From Chrysogorgia sp. JL179-B06 (lineage: Eukaryota; Cnidaria; Anthozoa; Scleralcyonacea; Chrysogorgiidae), in NCBI GenBank assembly GCA_035772405.1, contig JAYKKM010000439.1, positions 4,614,001 through 4,678,000 on the forward strand: a DNA stretch of 64,000 nucleotides. The letters run 5' to 3'. Shown one piece after another: positions 1 through 12,318 of this stretch (within the stretch, counting starts at the first letter, position 1; each line of letters begins with the position of its first letter). The notes beneath the pieces were generated by a model that saw nothing but the letters and a program-made list of their open reading frames with translations, was not told the origin of the DNA and did no database searches. The position numbers and the translations under genes were made by a program.

Positions 1-1
1 T

Positions 2-184
2 GTGAATATAATTCAAGAATTGAATTATCTTATGAAATGGCTAGAACATAACAATTTAACTGTAAACTTAAAGAAAGCTAGGAAACAGGAACCTGTTTTG
101 TATGGAACTAAGAAGAAATTTTCCAACACATCTGAGATAAGTATAATGACTGGATTGACCAAAGTGCAAAATGCAACAGTCTGA
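2..184 (+). pseudogene. LINE reverse transcriptase fragment at window edge
   Basis: The 60-residue stretch reads like the region just after the catalytic YADD box of CR1/Jockey-type LINE reverse transcriptases: a tryptophan-leucine segment, NNLTVNLKK, then a VLYGTKKK-like strand. It is open to the left edge and stops at 184 without the usual continuation, so it is a truncated remnant. No other domain is visible. Confidence 0.5.
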
Positions 185-309
185 GGATCTGGTTGTCCTA
201 ATGGATAATTTGTTAATGTTTAAACATCAATCAGAAATTGTTGTTTAAGAACAGTATTTTAGATTGACTGTTACATTCTCATGTTGTTCATTCGATTTTT
301 AAAGTTATT

Positions 310-914
310 CCGTATATCACGGTGTATAAGTCGATTTCCTAGGACCAAATATTGATGTCAAAAACCTGACCTTGACTTATACGAAGGGTCGTGAAAAGAA
401 CGGATAAACTAGTACCCAGTCCTCTTGATGCGTAACGAAATGGGCGAATCGACACGTATAAATAGCACGCATTTCATGCTAACTTCTGCTAGCGTAAATA
501 ACGAAGCAAGTTTCAAATTAAAGGTTGTAGACTTTGCAGAAAACTCAAATAACTCTGCTGCTGGACGTACAGTAAGTATGTATAGCTTTTCATTAAAAGC
601 TCGTTCAAGACTGGCGGAAACAACAAGAGAAAATTCAGAAGTACCGAGGACAAAATATGCTGATCGAACTACCACTGGCCGAAACTCGAAAAGAACATAG
701 ATGACAACAGATGTTCGGGTTAATGTCATTACAAGAAACCAAATAAGGTTGCAAGCCAAATTGTTGTATTATGCTATTAAAATTTCTGTTACAGTGCACC
801 AGTAAACTATTTAATTTGGGGACTCAACTCCTAAAAATCACAATTTGAATTTTTTGCCCAAAAATTAGGGGGTCGACTTATGTGCCAGGTCGACTTGTAC
901 GCCGTGATATACGG
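310..914. mobile_element. non-autonomous pogo/Tigger-like DNA transposon remnant
   Basis: The ends are inverted repeats: CCGTATATCACGGTGTATAA at 310 and its near-complement ending at 914, both running into a GTCGA(C) stretch. The interior at 425-700 encodes a broken Brinker/pogo-type DNA-binding region. No transposase catalytic domain remains, so this is an internally deleted copy. I could not define a convincing target duplication. Confidence 0.6.
425..700 (+). pseudogene. frameshifted pogo-like transposase N-terminus (Brinker-type HTH)
   Basis: The residues SFKLKVVDFAE followed by AAGR are the first helices of the Brinker-like DNA-binding domain used by pogo/Tigger-type transposases in invertebrates. 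The continuation (LVQDWRKQQEKIQK) lies in the next frame at about 592-640, so there is a frameshift. No DDE domain follows. It is the coding remnant inside the MITE at 310-914. Confidence 0.55.
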
Positions 915-2999
915 TAATAAAACCAATTCTCCTTTATTGCCACCCCTTGTTACTTGGCTCTGATGCTAAGAGAGAGTAAATCAGTACAAGATCAAGCATT
1001 CAAAATTGTCTTTGGGGAAAATGTATTAAGTAATGATCTCAATGCAATCAGCCTGTAATAGATTATCCATGTCTACAGGTATCTACCACCCAGCTTGGGA
1101 AATGCCTGTATGCAGGCACCATGCACCCCCTCAACGTATAATAACTACTGTATTTTAAAGGATTGAACACAATATCCACACCCAAAATAATGGGGAAAAT
1201 ATTGTTACTAAAAGTGAAAACAGAGTGTGGTACATGTCTAGGACTGGTCTGGCTGCCTAATGGCCTGGCCTACATTTTAGTAGTGTAAACATGTATTGTA
1301 CAGTATATTATATACTGGTCTATAGACCTAACAAGCTAGGTTTAGTTTATCCATTATAGCACATGTTAGACATTGCCTTGGGTAGATACTGAACAAATGG
1401 TGTCAGCTCACTGGCAAGAAGCAGGTGAAAGGTATATCATAATCAATATATAGACCGTAATAATTATGTGGTGATATAATTTAGTACACAATGTTGTTCT
1501 TTGTTGCAGATACTGTAGTATGGCAATTTTGTCATGTGAGGTTTTTGAAATATGTGTTATCAGTATTTGCACTTGTGTTAATAACATTGAAATACTGGTA
1601 TATGTTAATTAATATTGTAAAACATTAATAATTCATGAAGAAAATGCAAAAGAAATTATTAATATTTAATCAGCATCTTTAACCCAGGATAAAACATTGA
1701 TTAATAAAACATCAATGTTTTAACTTGCTCAAATTGAGCTTTTTCGGAGTTAAAATAATTTGTTTGTAACCATTTCTACAACTTCCAAACAAAGTACACT
1801 CATGTTTTAACTGCTACTTATAAAAGCAATAAAAAGTCTTCCAGCATTATAAAAGGTTAATGGTAGTCAGACTACACTGCAGTGGATCTGGGAAAAGTAA
1901 ATGCATTGTATCTTTTGGTATCTGTTTATACAATATATTCAATGCAATTAAACAAGGAGCACACTGTCACAGTTTACTAGGGCGTGCAATGTCAGTATTA
2001 TAAACCATACAGCCTCATACTTTGAGTAAAATTGTGTGTAAGTATTATTAAAAATATGTGTCGATTATATATTATGAAAACCATAGTATTTAGTTAATTA
2101 TTAATTTCAATCACCAAGAGTAATAATTGCCACTGTTCTTCTCAGTGCAGGTACTGCAACCAAAAAATTAAACTGTTTGGCTTATTTACGTACATATACT
2201 GTAGTTATTTTATAATACTTTGATGTCTTACAGTATATATATGAAACAATGAAATTCAGACAAAACAACAATATATACATAGATAAGAACCTTTAAAACC
2301 GCCAAGAAAGAAATAGAAAACTACAAAGACGATAAGATATAGCCTCCTCCGCAGGCAACTCTGTGGCTTCTTTTTTCCTAGTCAAATCTCTTCCAAGGCT
2401 GTGCGAGCGATGTTTTGGTTGCGATTGCAGGGAAGTATAGGGATTGTGAAGGAATAGTACTCTCGAAGGTCTTCGCAAGCGCTTGAAAAGCTCTCTGCCG
2501 TCGATCCACTTTGGCCACAGATAAGATACACAAATGTCAAAGTTAAAACAAATTTGTTTATTTCAATATCATATTTCATATCATATATACTAGGAGTAAT
2601 CAAAGATTATGTAAGTGCGTTCGACGCATGTGGGCCAGGTTTCTACTATCTCTTTTATGTTTTTTAGCTTTTAAAACTGTTGTGATGTTTTCTGTGATTT
2701 CGAGAGGAATTTTGTTTGTATCAGAAATGCTATTAAAATGCCGATAACGCAACACATGACACAGCCCCTTTTATCGTAATAACAAATCTTCTCAACAAAC
2801 GAACTTTCTTAAGAACATTGTTGAATACTCTGTGACCACGATGAAAGGAGGATTTCAGATGAAGATACGGAATCGTTTTCATACTAATGCCATAATTTAT
2901 GCAAAAAGAGTAAAGTTCCCAAAAAAACTTGATTGCTTTTGCCTGTAAAGCACATTCACCCATGACATGCAAGAAACCCCAATCACGTCGCTGCAATTC
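915..2999. other. AT-rich non-coding stretch
   Basis: I see no supportable gene here. A segment at about 1200-1330 (ACTGGTCTGGCTGCC and TAGTGTAAACAT) resembles the dispersed repeat seen at 28.9-29.3, 36.3-36.7 and 36.9-37.2 kb. Short open frames at 2293-2603 and 2733-2996 lack recognisable domains. Confidence 0.5.
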
Positions 3000-3327
3000 A
3001 ACACCACTCTCTCGCGCCTCTTATAACTCGTTCAGACCAACTTTATTTACAAATAATTTATACATATCAACTATTAAAACGTTTACATTCAAAATAAGCT
3101 TCAATGAACTGTACATTCATCACAAGAGCATTTTAAGCGCTTCTCACGTGGCGCGCGCTTCTTGACTCAGTGACAGACCGGCTAATCCGTTCCACATTAT
3201 TTTCTGCTCGGTAGCTGAGAAATCTGAACACACTATTCCATTCCCTATACAATTCTGCGTACAATGATATACAACAGGTTCTTTCAATGTTTAAACTACT
3301 ATTTTATTTGAATTTTTTAACTTCCGT
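3000..3327 (+). repeat. left terminal inverted repeat of the 3.0-7.1 kb transposon
   Basis: It matches the reverse complement of 6432-7076 at roughly 85-90% by eye. It includes blocks around TTATAACTCGTTC, TATCAACTATTAAAACG, CACAAGAGCATTTTAAGCGC and TGACTCAGTGACAGACCGGC. Confidence 0.75.
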
Positions 3328-3690
3328 TAATCAAAAGAATTCAACGCGGACCTACTGCAAACTCCTCTTGGTTATTGATCCTTCACATCACGAGGTATGC
3401 AAGTTCCACACCGATTTGTTCTTGATTTTTGAATCTTGTTCTTGATTTTTGACTTTCATTTTGAATATCATAGTATCTTATCTTAAATTTAATTATTTAT
3501 AATTCATAGTAACTTATTATGTAATATATACTCATAAGCTTAGTATTTGTAATTGTCTCTGAAAAGCCCCTTTGGGGAGAGTTCAATAAAGTATTGTATT
3601 GTATTGTATTGTATAATGCATGATCATACGCATGTACCACAATGTACACTATTGGCACATGTAACATTCAATACTTTAATTTTGTTGCAG

Positions 3691-5534
3691 AATGAACCTT
3701 CCTCGTCTTGTTCCACCGAAATATTTATTGAGAAAGAATGCACCAAGAAGAATAACACGAATTCGGTAAGTAACTATTTAACAATTAGTCACTGAAGTCG
3801 AGGTGATTATCGGTAAATATAACGATAATCACCGAGACTGAGGTGACTAATTGTTTTAGTATAATTTCAGGCCTGAACTGAATATCCAATTGAGAAGTTT
3901 TAAACAGACAGTATGAACTGTGTTAGATATAATTTGTAAATCCAATGCTCGATGTTTTCTTCACGCTTGACAGCTTTCAAAAACACACTAACAATCAAAA
4001 CTGACGTAAAAATACAAATAATTATACGATAAACAACATCCTCACCCTTAGACAGTTCTATCTTGAGAGAAATCTGATATATAGTATCTTTATGCTAAGT
4101 TTTTGAGCTCTTTCGACGATTTATTCGTTATAATAGGATAGTCGCCATTTTGAAAAAAATTACATCAAAATTATGATTCCGAGAGGGGACTGGAACGAAT
4201 AAACTCAGGCTGGTCACAAAAAACACTACGCGGTGACTATCGTCTCAGAGTTACTGGCCAATCAGCCAATCAGAACTCGTTTAGAAATTATACTAAAGGT
4301 GGTTATAGTACACGCAAGTATATTTGTTGAGATGTAATTTATTTTCCTTCTTTAGATTACTTTCTCAAAGGACACAGTCGCTTCTTTCACTGGCGAACAG
4401 GGACACCCTGCCTATTCCATTTTCATGAGGACTTTGCCTCATACAACATGTTTTTATCTTAGTGAACATGAATGGGAGCAAATAACACCAACGGAAACGA
4501 AATTTGGCAGACGAAAATTTTACATTGGGTGGACTGATATTTTCTTCAACCATATTAAGAAAACGAATCCATTTTGTTCGTTACGTTTCAAGGAGAACAG
4601 ATTGAAGTCTTTGGAAAGCAGAAAACGTCAATCTCCTTACTTTTGTGGAAGAGCAGTATGTTGTCATCCTGGTTGTCATGTTCAGGTTTCCATTTCCATA
4701 AAATGTCAAGTCGTGGCAACCAGAAAAGTGACATTACATTACTCTGAGGCTGTGTTCCAAAAGGGAATCGACGAAAAGGGGTTGGTAGAGAGAGTTGAAG
4801 AATATACAGTATGTCCCAGCAAATATCACCATACATGCCTTCACGCACTTTCGCCTGCGGTCTACACATCGGGAAACACGGATGCTACAGCAACCAATGT
4901 CGCGGTTCTCCGAATATTTCTCCTAATACTTCTCTGCATGAGGATAAAAATATTGTATTGAGCGTGCTTCGCCAAAAATGGAAAATGGAAATGAAGAAAC
5001 TCGTGATTCCAACCTTTCGAAAAAGCCGAACGTTGAAGGGTACGTACGTGTACAGCGCTTTTGCACTAGTCCACTTCAAGTATTTCTTTGGACGAAAACC
5101 AGTGTGCTTCTCTATAACGATTTCGCTGCGAAAACCAAGTTATTTCTCGACGCAACTGGTCTTCAAGTTCGCAAACTCAGTTTGGATATAGGCAAAATAA
5201 TTTTGTATTATTCCCTTGTCCTGCAGCACCCCGTTGCTGGTGAGCCTCCCATCGCCATTGCGGAAGCAATAAAAAGTGAGCATGATATGTTGAATGGGAT
5301 TAGGGATGTCCGTTTAGTTTGCAACACCGTCCGACAAATTTTGAACTTAGCATGGCCATGATTCTGGCAGTGTTAAAAGCCTACATTTCCGAGGATATGA
5401 TTTCATTTCTTAAACGCATGCCTGATGGTATTGTTACCGGAGACGCCTTGGCTGGCGACTACGACAAATGTAACCTTCATGTTTGCAGTGCCCATGTCCT
5501 GAATGCAATTAAGAAGAAGTCATTAAAAACGTGA
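3691..5534 (+). pseudogene. spliced transposase-like gene, frameshifted
   Basis: A short exon (3691-3765, acceptor TTGCAG, donor GTAAGT) joins in phase 0 to a long exon starting at 4356 after TTCTTTAG. The first part of that exon has a conserved W-E-Q, GWTD.FF.HI, NPFC.LRF and C/H-rich core typical of an expanded invertebrate family of unclassified transposon proteins. After about 4800 the frame changes at least twice: LFLDATG lies at about 5145 and VTGDALAGDYDKC..HVCSAH at about 5430, in other frames. The piece ends at a GTGAGT donor at 5531. The DATG block and the T-G-D..C..H-V-C..H signature look like parts of a DDE-type nuclease fold, but I do not name a superfamily. It lies between the inverted ends of 3000-7076 and is the likely source of the transposase. 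It is not functional as it stands. Confidence 0.55.
3779..4305. repeat. palindromic MITE inside the transposon intron
   Basis: A short fold-back (AACAATTAGTCAC and its complement around 3780-3856) is followed by TTTAGTATAATTTC, which recurs inverted at about 4285-4298. The insert holds no coding sequence. Confidence 0.45.
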
Positions 5535-6431
5535 GTTTTACACACTAATTACATGCGGAGTTTGCTTGTTTTTTACAATTCCCTGCATTTCTGTCCTTCA
5601 GAGTGTGTGTGTGTGTGTCTGTATATCTGTGTGTATACTGTATGTCTTCTGTTGCTTTTCCATATTAATTATTTTCTAGATTTTTCCTTTAATAATTTTC
5701 ATTTTTTCCCTTGCTTTTATCGTGTTACGTAGTTAGCTACCATTCTAAACAGTTTATTACTTTATTCTCGTTAGTCATGCGGACAGCTAAAGTACATGTA
5801 CTACTTATGTAAAAGATCTGTCCCTCACCATTAACGATAACTGAAGAGCAGTGATTTAACATTACATTGCCAAACTAAGTAAATCATGTTTGGGCCTCTA
5901 AAATCTCATTCAAATTTCACTCGACGATTTATTTAATATGTGACCAAATCTTAATCATATTAACATACATAAATGTTATCATTGCATATTTCAGAAAAGC
6001 TGAAAACATTTTCGTTCCCCCGATATCATTCGAATTCGACATTTAACTATGGAATGGCGCAAATAACGAAAAACAAGTAAGTCGTCACTACAAGCGCGCA
6101 TACGATGGGTTTTGCTGTAATCAGACGAACTTTCTATACTATACGTGTCCTTCTCGTTTCAGAAATGACTACATACATTTGGTCCTGTTAATAGAGGCTG
6201 TATAGCTAATGTTTTATCAACATTGAAACATGTAACAAGAACTAAGAGGCTGTAAACATGATAGATAAATTATAACTTTGAAAAAATGATTTTGTTTAGC
6301 TCTGTTCTTTTCTTTGCCAATAAATGTATATTCTTGATATATTTCAAATAAGGACATTAACGTTGAACTTACAGCTGGCGAAAGAAGATCTATACTCACC
6401 AAGATGATGTAGAAGCGCGCGCCACAGACGG

Positions 6432-7076
6432 AAGTTAAAACAATTCAAATAAAATAGTAGTTTAAACATTGAAAGGACCTGTTGCATATCATTGTACGCA
6501 GAATTGTATAGGGAATCGAATGGTGTGTTCAGATGTCTCAGCCACCGAGCAGAAAATAATGTGGAGCGGATTAGCCGGTCTGTCACTGAGTCAAGAAGCG
6601 TGCGCTACATGACGGATGATGGGGATTGTCAGAGCGCTTAAAATGCTCTTGTGATGAATGTTTATTTTTTTTGAGGTCCGTAACTCAGGTCCGTAACTAA
6701 AATAGAGCCTTTTGATTGGCTGAGTACGAGGTCCGTATCACACCAGTACGGACCTCTCGCAACTTTTCGCGCCAAAAAATTGCAATTTTTTTGACTTTGC
6801 TCGAAAAAAATAAACACGTTATTTACCGTTTTGGTCGGTCCGTACTGGAAAAATATTTTCCCTCAGTCTCAGAAGCGGCCCTCGACCTTCGGTCTCGGGC
6901 CGCTTCTGAGACTTCGGGAAAATATTTTTCCAGTACGGACCTCCCAGCCGGTAAATAACATATATATATTGAAGTTTATTTCGAGTGTAAACGTTTTAAT
7001 AGTTGATATGTATTGCTAATTATTTGCAAATAAAGTTGGTCGGAACGAGTTATAAGAGGTGCGGGAGAGTGGTGTT
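6432..7076 (-). repeat. right terminal inverted repeat, interrupted by a MITE
   Basis: It is the reverse complement of 3000-3327, split by foreign DNA at about 6668-6962. Pairing resumes at about 6970 (GTAAACGTTTTAATAGTTG) and runs to 7076. Confidence 0.75.
6668..6962. mobile_element. palindromic MITE nested in the right inverted repeat
   Basis: The insert begins with repeated GGTCCGTAACT blocks. It contains a long inverted repeat at about 6836-6945, with GTCCGTACTGGAAAAATATT on one side and its complement on the other. The centre (GCGGCCCTCGACC / GGTCTCGGGCCGC) is GC-rich. It interrupts the otherwise collinear repeat arm. Confidence 0.6.
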
Positions 7077-7559
7077 AATAGTGGCCGAAATATAGTCTTC
7101 AACCACGCAAATCAACCACACAGAGTGCGCATGACCAGGACTAAATTAATCCCACAAGCGTTATGTCTTACGTTAATCTATAAGTGCAAACAATCTCATC
7201 GACAGTATGTGAAACTTAACCCCCATCGCAGATTTAGTTCTAGGCCTATTCCCGCCTAGAGTTCAATCATAACCCTAACCCCCCGTCTAGAGTTCAATCC
7301 TAACCCTAACCCCCCCGCCTAGAATTGCTTAAACCTACAATCGCGAGCAAAATGTCTTGAGACACTTTAACCCAACGGAAGCCACGCCTTCACGGTACAG
7401 CTGAAAGTAGAACTTGACATTTCAACCCCCCTCCCCCTGATCAATGTTGATTCTGAGTAAATATTTGATGTGCTTAACACTTGACAATTACTAATGAGCA
7501 ACATTGAAACGGGGGGAGGGGATAACATAAAATTAAGTTGTATTTTCTATCCACTTTCC
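7077..7559. other. non-coding stretch with CCCTAACCC-like runs
   Basis: No gene is visible. Between 7220 and 7330 there are several CCTAACCCCCC runs with CTAGAGTTCAATC, similar to text at about 57730-57810. Confidence 0.4.
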
Positions 7560-7599
7560 AATGGGTGTCGTATTAAATACTGTAAATATTTGAAGTGTC

Positions 7600-7800
7600 T
7601 CAACATTTATGCACGCGATTGTAGAAAACTATATTTTGGCTACTATAATACCTCCTACGAGTACTTAGCGTTTCCAATCCAGTATGAGCTAATGTATCTT
7701 CATACGTCATGCAGCCAGGGTGAATTATCCGCAAGGCCCTTTTCTGAACAGATTCGATGATGTCCGACTGATTCTTAGTCGGTGCAGACCACGCTGGTGA
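7600..7800 (-). pseudogene. LINE C-terminal tail fragment
   Basis: The residues SDIIESVQKRALRIIHPG followed by L..TGLETLSTRR match the region after the thumb of CR1/Jockey-like reverse transcriptases. It is a short remnant with no start, belonging to the minus-strand LINE that extends to 9978. Confidence 0.5.
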
Positions 7801-8115
7801 AGCTGTTGTGGTCTGGTGGTTACCACGCATGTCTATGAGCTGGGAGACACAGGTTCAAATCTTCGGTCGGACCACCTCTCAGGGTCTTAAAAATAATTGA
7901 GGAGAAAATGCTGCCTTTGTAACAAACCAGCAAATGGTAAGACTTTCGGGTCTTCTCGGAAAACGACCTTAAATCGTAGGCCCTCGGAATCCCTATCAGT
8001 TGGGTTTTCCGTTCACCTAAGAGTGATAAACTGAGTAGTCGAGCGCTTAAAACATGAGCCTTTGGCTCGGATAAATAGGGCAACCTTATCCTGCGTGATC
8101 GACTCAAAATAAATC
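7790..8115 (+). mobile_element. tRNA-derived SINE, copy 1
   Basis: A pol III promoter-like head has an A-box-like GTGGTCTGGTGG at about 7809 and a B-box-like GGTTCAAATC at about 7853. A body of about 240 bp follows, containing AAGACTTTCGGGTCTTCTC and CCCTATCAGTTGGGTTTTCC. The same unit recurs inverted at 18337-18512, 26056-26349 and 59383-59583. It is a SINE and not a functional tRNA gene. Confidence 0.75.
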
Positions 8116-8287
8116 ATACTCGATGGGAGACTTAATGAAAGAGGAGTAGATAATCACAAGTATTGTCTCATTTGTCAACACATATATCTGTGAATTTTAC
8201 AGATAGTTATGAAGCGCTTTTTGCCATCTATCAATTGAAGACTTAAGAGATGAAGTCATCCAAGGTTTATCCGACTCTCTAAGAGAT

Positions 8288-8809
8288 CGGTCATTATTTA
8301 TGTTCGGGGTGGGGGCCGAAGAGAAATAGATTTGGTGCTGAAAATAATTTTATCCAACCAAATTAAGATCAGAAATTTAACCGTCCCAATCATTTATAGG
8401 TAAAGAAAATTTTTTATCCAACCCAAGAAGGAAAAAGTTAGATAAAACCCAATTCCTAGTATATCGTCGATGCAAGTTTTAATAACAAACCCAAATAGAT
8501 ATACAGACAGATCCTACTATAACTTTCAGATTATTATCTCGCTATACAGAGCAGGAATCCAAGGAAAACAAGGAGAGGAATACAATAACAAAAGCTAATA
8601 TGCAATGATGAGTGATGACTAAGGAGAAGGGATGACGAGATTCCAGTTTTAAATGATGAACTATTAATTTTTCATGTATTAATCATGAAACTTTTGCTAC
8701 CCAACCCTTCAAATAAGTGATTTTTTTTACCCAACCATATAGGTTTTAGAATTTTCAGTTACCCAACCATTTTCTCTTCGGCCCCCACCCTGGTCATAAA
8801 TAATGACCG
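8288..8809. mobile_element. MITE with ~39-bp inverted ends
   Basis: The left end CGGTCATTATTTATG followed by GGGGTGGGGGCCGAAGAG is mirrored by CTCTTCGGCCCCCACCC and CATAAATAATGACCG ending at 8809. The interior is AT-rich and non-coding. It lies within the minus-strand LINE. Confidence 0.7.
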
Positions 8810-9013
8810 GTCCCTAACGCTAGTTGGTTTACTTGGCAAATGACAATTCATTATTGAAGAAATAATTTCATTAAATCTCTGGTATTTCGAAAATCTCCCT
8901 CCAATCCAAGGATGTAATACTTCGTCCAAAGGATCTTATATTGTTATCTCTCAAATCTCTTTTCCATAACCGACTATTATTTGGCTTCTCTGGACGATGT
9001 ACATGGGACCTTA

Positions 9014-9978
9014 TTAAAATCGCATTGTGGTCGCTTGAGCCGATGGGAGGGAGTTGAATGGAATAAAAAACCGGTTCGTATTAGTCAAACACCAGTCAAA
9101 AATAGCGTTATGACGCGTTGGAACTTTAATAATTTGAATTAGTTCAGATAATCTTTTTAGCCATTTTTCATCGAAAGAAGTGCTAATTGGTTTGAAATCA
9201 CCTGTAATCATAACAAGGGTGTCAGGGTGGATACAGAGAAAGGAATCGACGATGTGCTGGATAAGATTATACAATTCAGAATTTTCAGCGGCACCGGAGG
9301 ATGTAGTATATATGGTAAACAACTGTGAGTAGAATGACAGAAATGGACCTTGGTAGACGTCTGGTCTCAAGGATAACCATAGAGATTCAATTGCTGGATC
9401 TTCAAACTGTTTAAGTCTCCTACAGTTTATGTCTAGCTGTATTTGTAATAAATCAGCATTAACCTTTGAAGAGATATCGTGACTAATACCCATGGCATTG
9501 TCTTTCCTTGCTTTATTTCAGTGCGGTGGTTTTTCTTGTACGCCTTGAGTTGCTCTTCAAATGTAGGCGTAATGCTTCTTTCAACGAGAACGGATTTAGC
9601 AGAGATAGTTGTCAGGGTTGACAGACTAGGTGACTGTTGATTTTTGTGATTATCGATATATTCACACATTTGCTTTTCATAGTAACACGAAACTGCCTTT
9701 ACATTCAGGAACTCAGATATTATTTCTTCGGATGCAAATTCGTCAAATAACTGTTGCTCTATGGAATTGCAACTTTTGTTCTTTTTACAGTTCGTTGGTA
9801 ATATGGAAATTTGATCCAAGACTGCATTCATACCGCCATTGGGATCTTTAATCAATGAAAGTAGAATTTCATATTTTTCTTCGGGTTGACTTGCTCTTAC
9901 TTTTAAAAGTTCAACATGGTCCAATAGATGTGTATTCGCTTTCCTAAGGTTATGATCATTTGTATTCCCATTGTACAT
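9014..9978 (-). pseudogene. LINE endonuclease region, frameshifted
   Basis: The downstream frame (9493-9014) contains SLWLSLRP, ..SSGAAENSELYN, VMITGDFKP and IFDWCLTN, the pattern of an AP-endonuclease-like LINE nuclease. The conserved SDH motif is disrupted by a frameshift near 9050. The upstream frame (9978-9433) encodes a less conserved segment. The frames overlap, so the copy is not intact. Confidence 0.6.
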
Positions 9979-12070
9979 TTATTAAAAGACATTTGTATTC
10001 TCATTGTACATTTATTAAAAGACATTTGTATTCCCATTGTACATTTATTAAAAGACATTTGTATTCTCATTGTACATTTATTAAAAGACATTTGTATTCT
10101 CATTGTACATTTATTAAAAGACATTTGTATTCTCATTGTACATTTATTAAAAGACATTTGTATTCTCATTGTACATTTATTAAAAGACATTTGTATTCTC
10201 ATTGTACATTTATTAAAAGACATTTGTATTCTCATTGTACATTTATTAAAAGACATTTGTATTCTCATTGTACATTTATTAAAAGACATTTGTATTCCCA
10301 TTGTACATTTATTAAAAGACATTTGTATTCTCATTGTACAAAGACAATTTGTATTCTCATTGTACATTTATTAAAAGACATTTGTATTCTCATTGTACAT
10401 TTATTAAAAGACATTTGTATTCTCATTGTACATTTATTAAAAGACATTTGTATTCTCATTGTACATTTATTAAAAGACATTTGTATTCTCATTGTACATT
10501 TATTAAAAGACATTTGTATTCTCATTGTACATTTATTAAAAGACATTTGTATTCCCATTGTACATTTATTAAAAGACATTTGTATTCTCATTGTACATTT
10601 ATTAAAAGACATTTGTATTCTCATTGTACATTTATTAAAAGACATTTGTATTCTCATTGTACATTTATTAAAAGACATTTGTATTCTCATTGTACATTTA
10701 TTAAAAGACATTTGTATTCTCATTGTACATTTAAAAGACATTTGTATTCTCATTGTACATTTATTAAAAGACATTTGTATTCTCATTGTACATTTATTAA
10801 AATACATTATTATTTGTATTCCCATTGTACATTTATTAAAAGATATTATTTGTATTCTCATTGTACATTTATTAAACGACATTATTTGTATTCTCATTGT
10901 ATATTTATTAAAAGACATTATTTGTATTCTCATTGTACATTGATTAAAAGACATTATCTGTATTCCCATTGTACATTTATTAAAAGACATTATTTGTATT
11001 CTCATTGTACAATTTATTAAAATACATTATTTGTATTCTCATTGTACATTTTTTAAAAGACATTTATATTCTTATTGTACATTTATTAAAAGACATTATT
11101 TGTATTCTCATTGTACATTTATTAAAAGACATTATTATTTGTATTCCCATTGTACATTTATTAAAAGATATTTGTATTCTCCTTGTACATTTATTAAAAG
11201 ACATTTGTATTCTCATTGTATATTTATTAAAAGACATTATTTGTATTCTCATTGTACATTGATTAAAAGACATTATTATCTGTATTCCCATTGTACATTT
11301 ATTAAAAGACATTATTTGTATTCTCATTGTACATTTATTAAAATACATTATTTGTATTCTCATTGTACATTTTTTAAAAGACATTTATATTCTTATTGTA
11401 CATTTATTAAAAGACATTATTTGTATTCTCATTGTACATTTATTAAAATACATCATTTGTATTCTCATTGTACATTTATTAAAAGACATTTGTATTCTCA
11501 TTGTACATTTATTAAAAGACATTATTATTTGTATTCTCATTGTACATTTATTAAAAGACATTTGTATTCTCATTGTACATTTATTAAAAGACATTTGTAT
11601 TCTCATTGTACATTTATTAAAAGACATTATTTGTATTCTCATTGTACATTTATTAAAAGACATTATTATTTATATTCTCATTGTACATTTATTAAAAGAC
11701 ATTATTTGTATTCTCATTGCACATTTATTAAAAGACATCATTTGTATTCTCATTGTACATTTATTACAAGACATATTTGTATTCTCATTGTACATTTATT
11801 AAAAGACATTATTTATATTCTCATTGTACATTTATTAAAAGACATTATTTGTATTCTCATTGTACATTTATTAAAAGACATTTATATTCTCATTGTACAT
11901 TTATTAAAAGACATCATTTGTATTCTCATTGTACATTTATTAAAAGACATCATTTGTATTCTCATTGTACATTTATTAAAAGACATTTGTATTCTCATTG
12001 TACATTTATTAAAAGACATTATTATTTGTATTCTCATTGTACATTTATTAAAAGACATAATTTGTGTTCC
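9956..12070. repeat. minisatellite with 33/36/39-bp units
   Basis: About sixty head-to-tail copies of a unit built on TTTGTATTCTCATTGTACA and TTTATTAAAAGACA. The first part is nearly uniform at 33 bp. From about 10800 units of 36 and 39 bp appear through added ATT triplets. Point variants (TTCCC for TTCTC, TTTTTTA for TTTATTA) are shared between blocks, which suggests block duplication. Unit length is divisible by three and the unit lacks stops in several frames, which creates long open frames on both strands that are not genes. Confidence 0.95.
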
Positions 12071-12318
12071 CATATTTATTTACTATATTTTCAAGAGCAC
12101 CAGGCAAGGGAATTAATTTGCTTACTCAGGTAGTTGGTGAAAGTTTATCATCTACTTTGTCCAAATTATAAGGGTACAACAGAAGATCTGCTGGTAATTC
12201 ACTCCTAATTGCCTCTGCTCTAACATGTTGTTACCTTAACCTGACAATTGTATACGTTTCAGAATTAGAAACAATATTCCTACCTTTAATTAATTCAAAT
12301 ATTTTCCTTTAATGTTAG

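Larger units (their letters stand above)
3000..7076 (+). mobile_element. DNA transposon with ~330-bp terminal inverted repeats
   Basis: The segment 3000-3327 is repeated in inverted orientation at 6432-7076. The outer end AACACCACTCTC at 3000 matches GAGAGTGGTGTT ending at 7076. The pairing continues through blocks such as CTATACAATTCTGCGTACA to the inner limit near AACTTCCG. The right arm is longer because a ~290-bp MITE lies in it. Between the arms is a spliced, frameshifted transposase-like gene (3691-5534). The superfamily cannot be named from sequence alone and the target duplication is unclear. Confidence 0.65.
7560..9978 (-). mobile_element. degraded LINE with nested SINE and MITE
   Basis: On the minus strand, 9978-9014 holds an endonuclease region. 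The segment around 8270-8130 resembles the linker before reverse transcriptase (PWMTSSLKSSIDRWQKAL). The segment 7830-7600 resembles the LINE C-terminal tail (VQKRALRIIHPG). The reverse transcriptase core is missing, and a SINE (7790-8115) and MITE (8288-8809) interrupt the element. The 5' end is cut by the minisatellite that starts at about 9956. Confidence 0.6.

Noticed and set aside
409..759. Minus-strand 116-codon frame
   Set aside because: Shadow of the pogo-like transposase remnant on the + strand.
3000..7076. A defined target duplication for this transposon
   Set aside because: AATTC and AATAG flanks do not match well enough to claim one.
9956..12070. CRISPR-like array
   Set aside because: Units are contiguous with no unique spacers and the genome is eukaryotic.
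9928..12133. Long open frames of 148-361 codons on both strands
   Set aside because: They are by-products of a minisatellite whose unit is a multiple of three without stops. The peptides are pure repeats in several frames at once.
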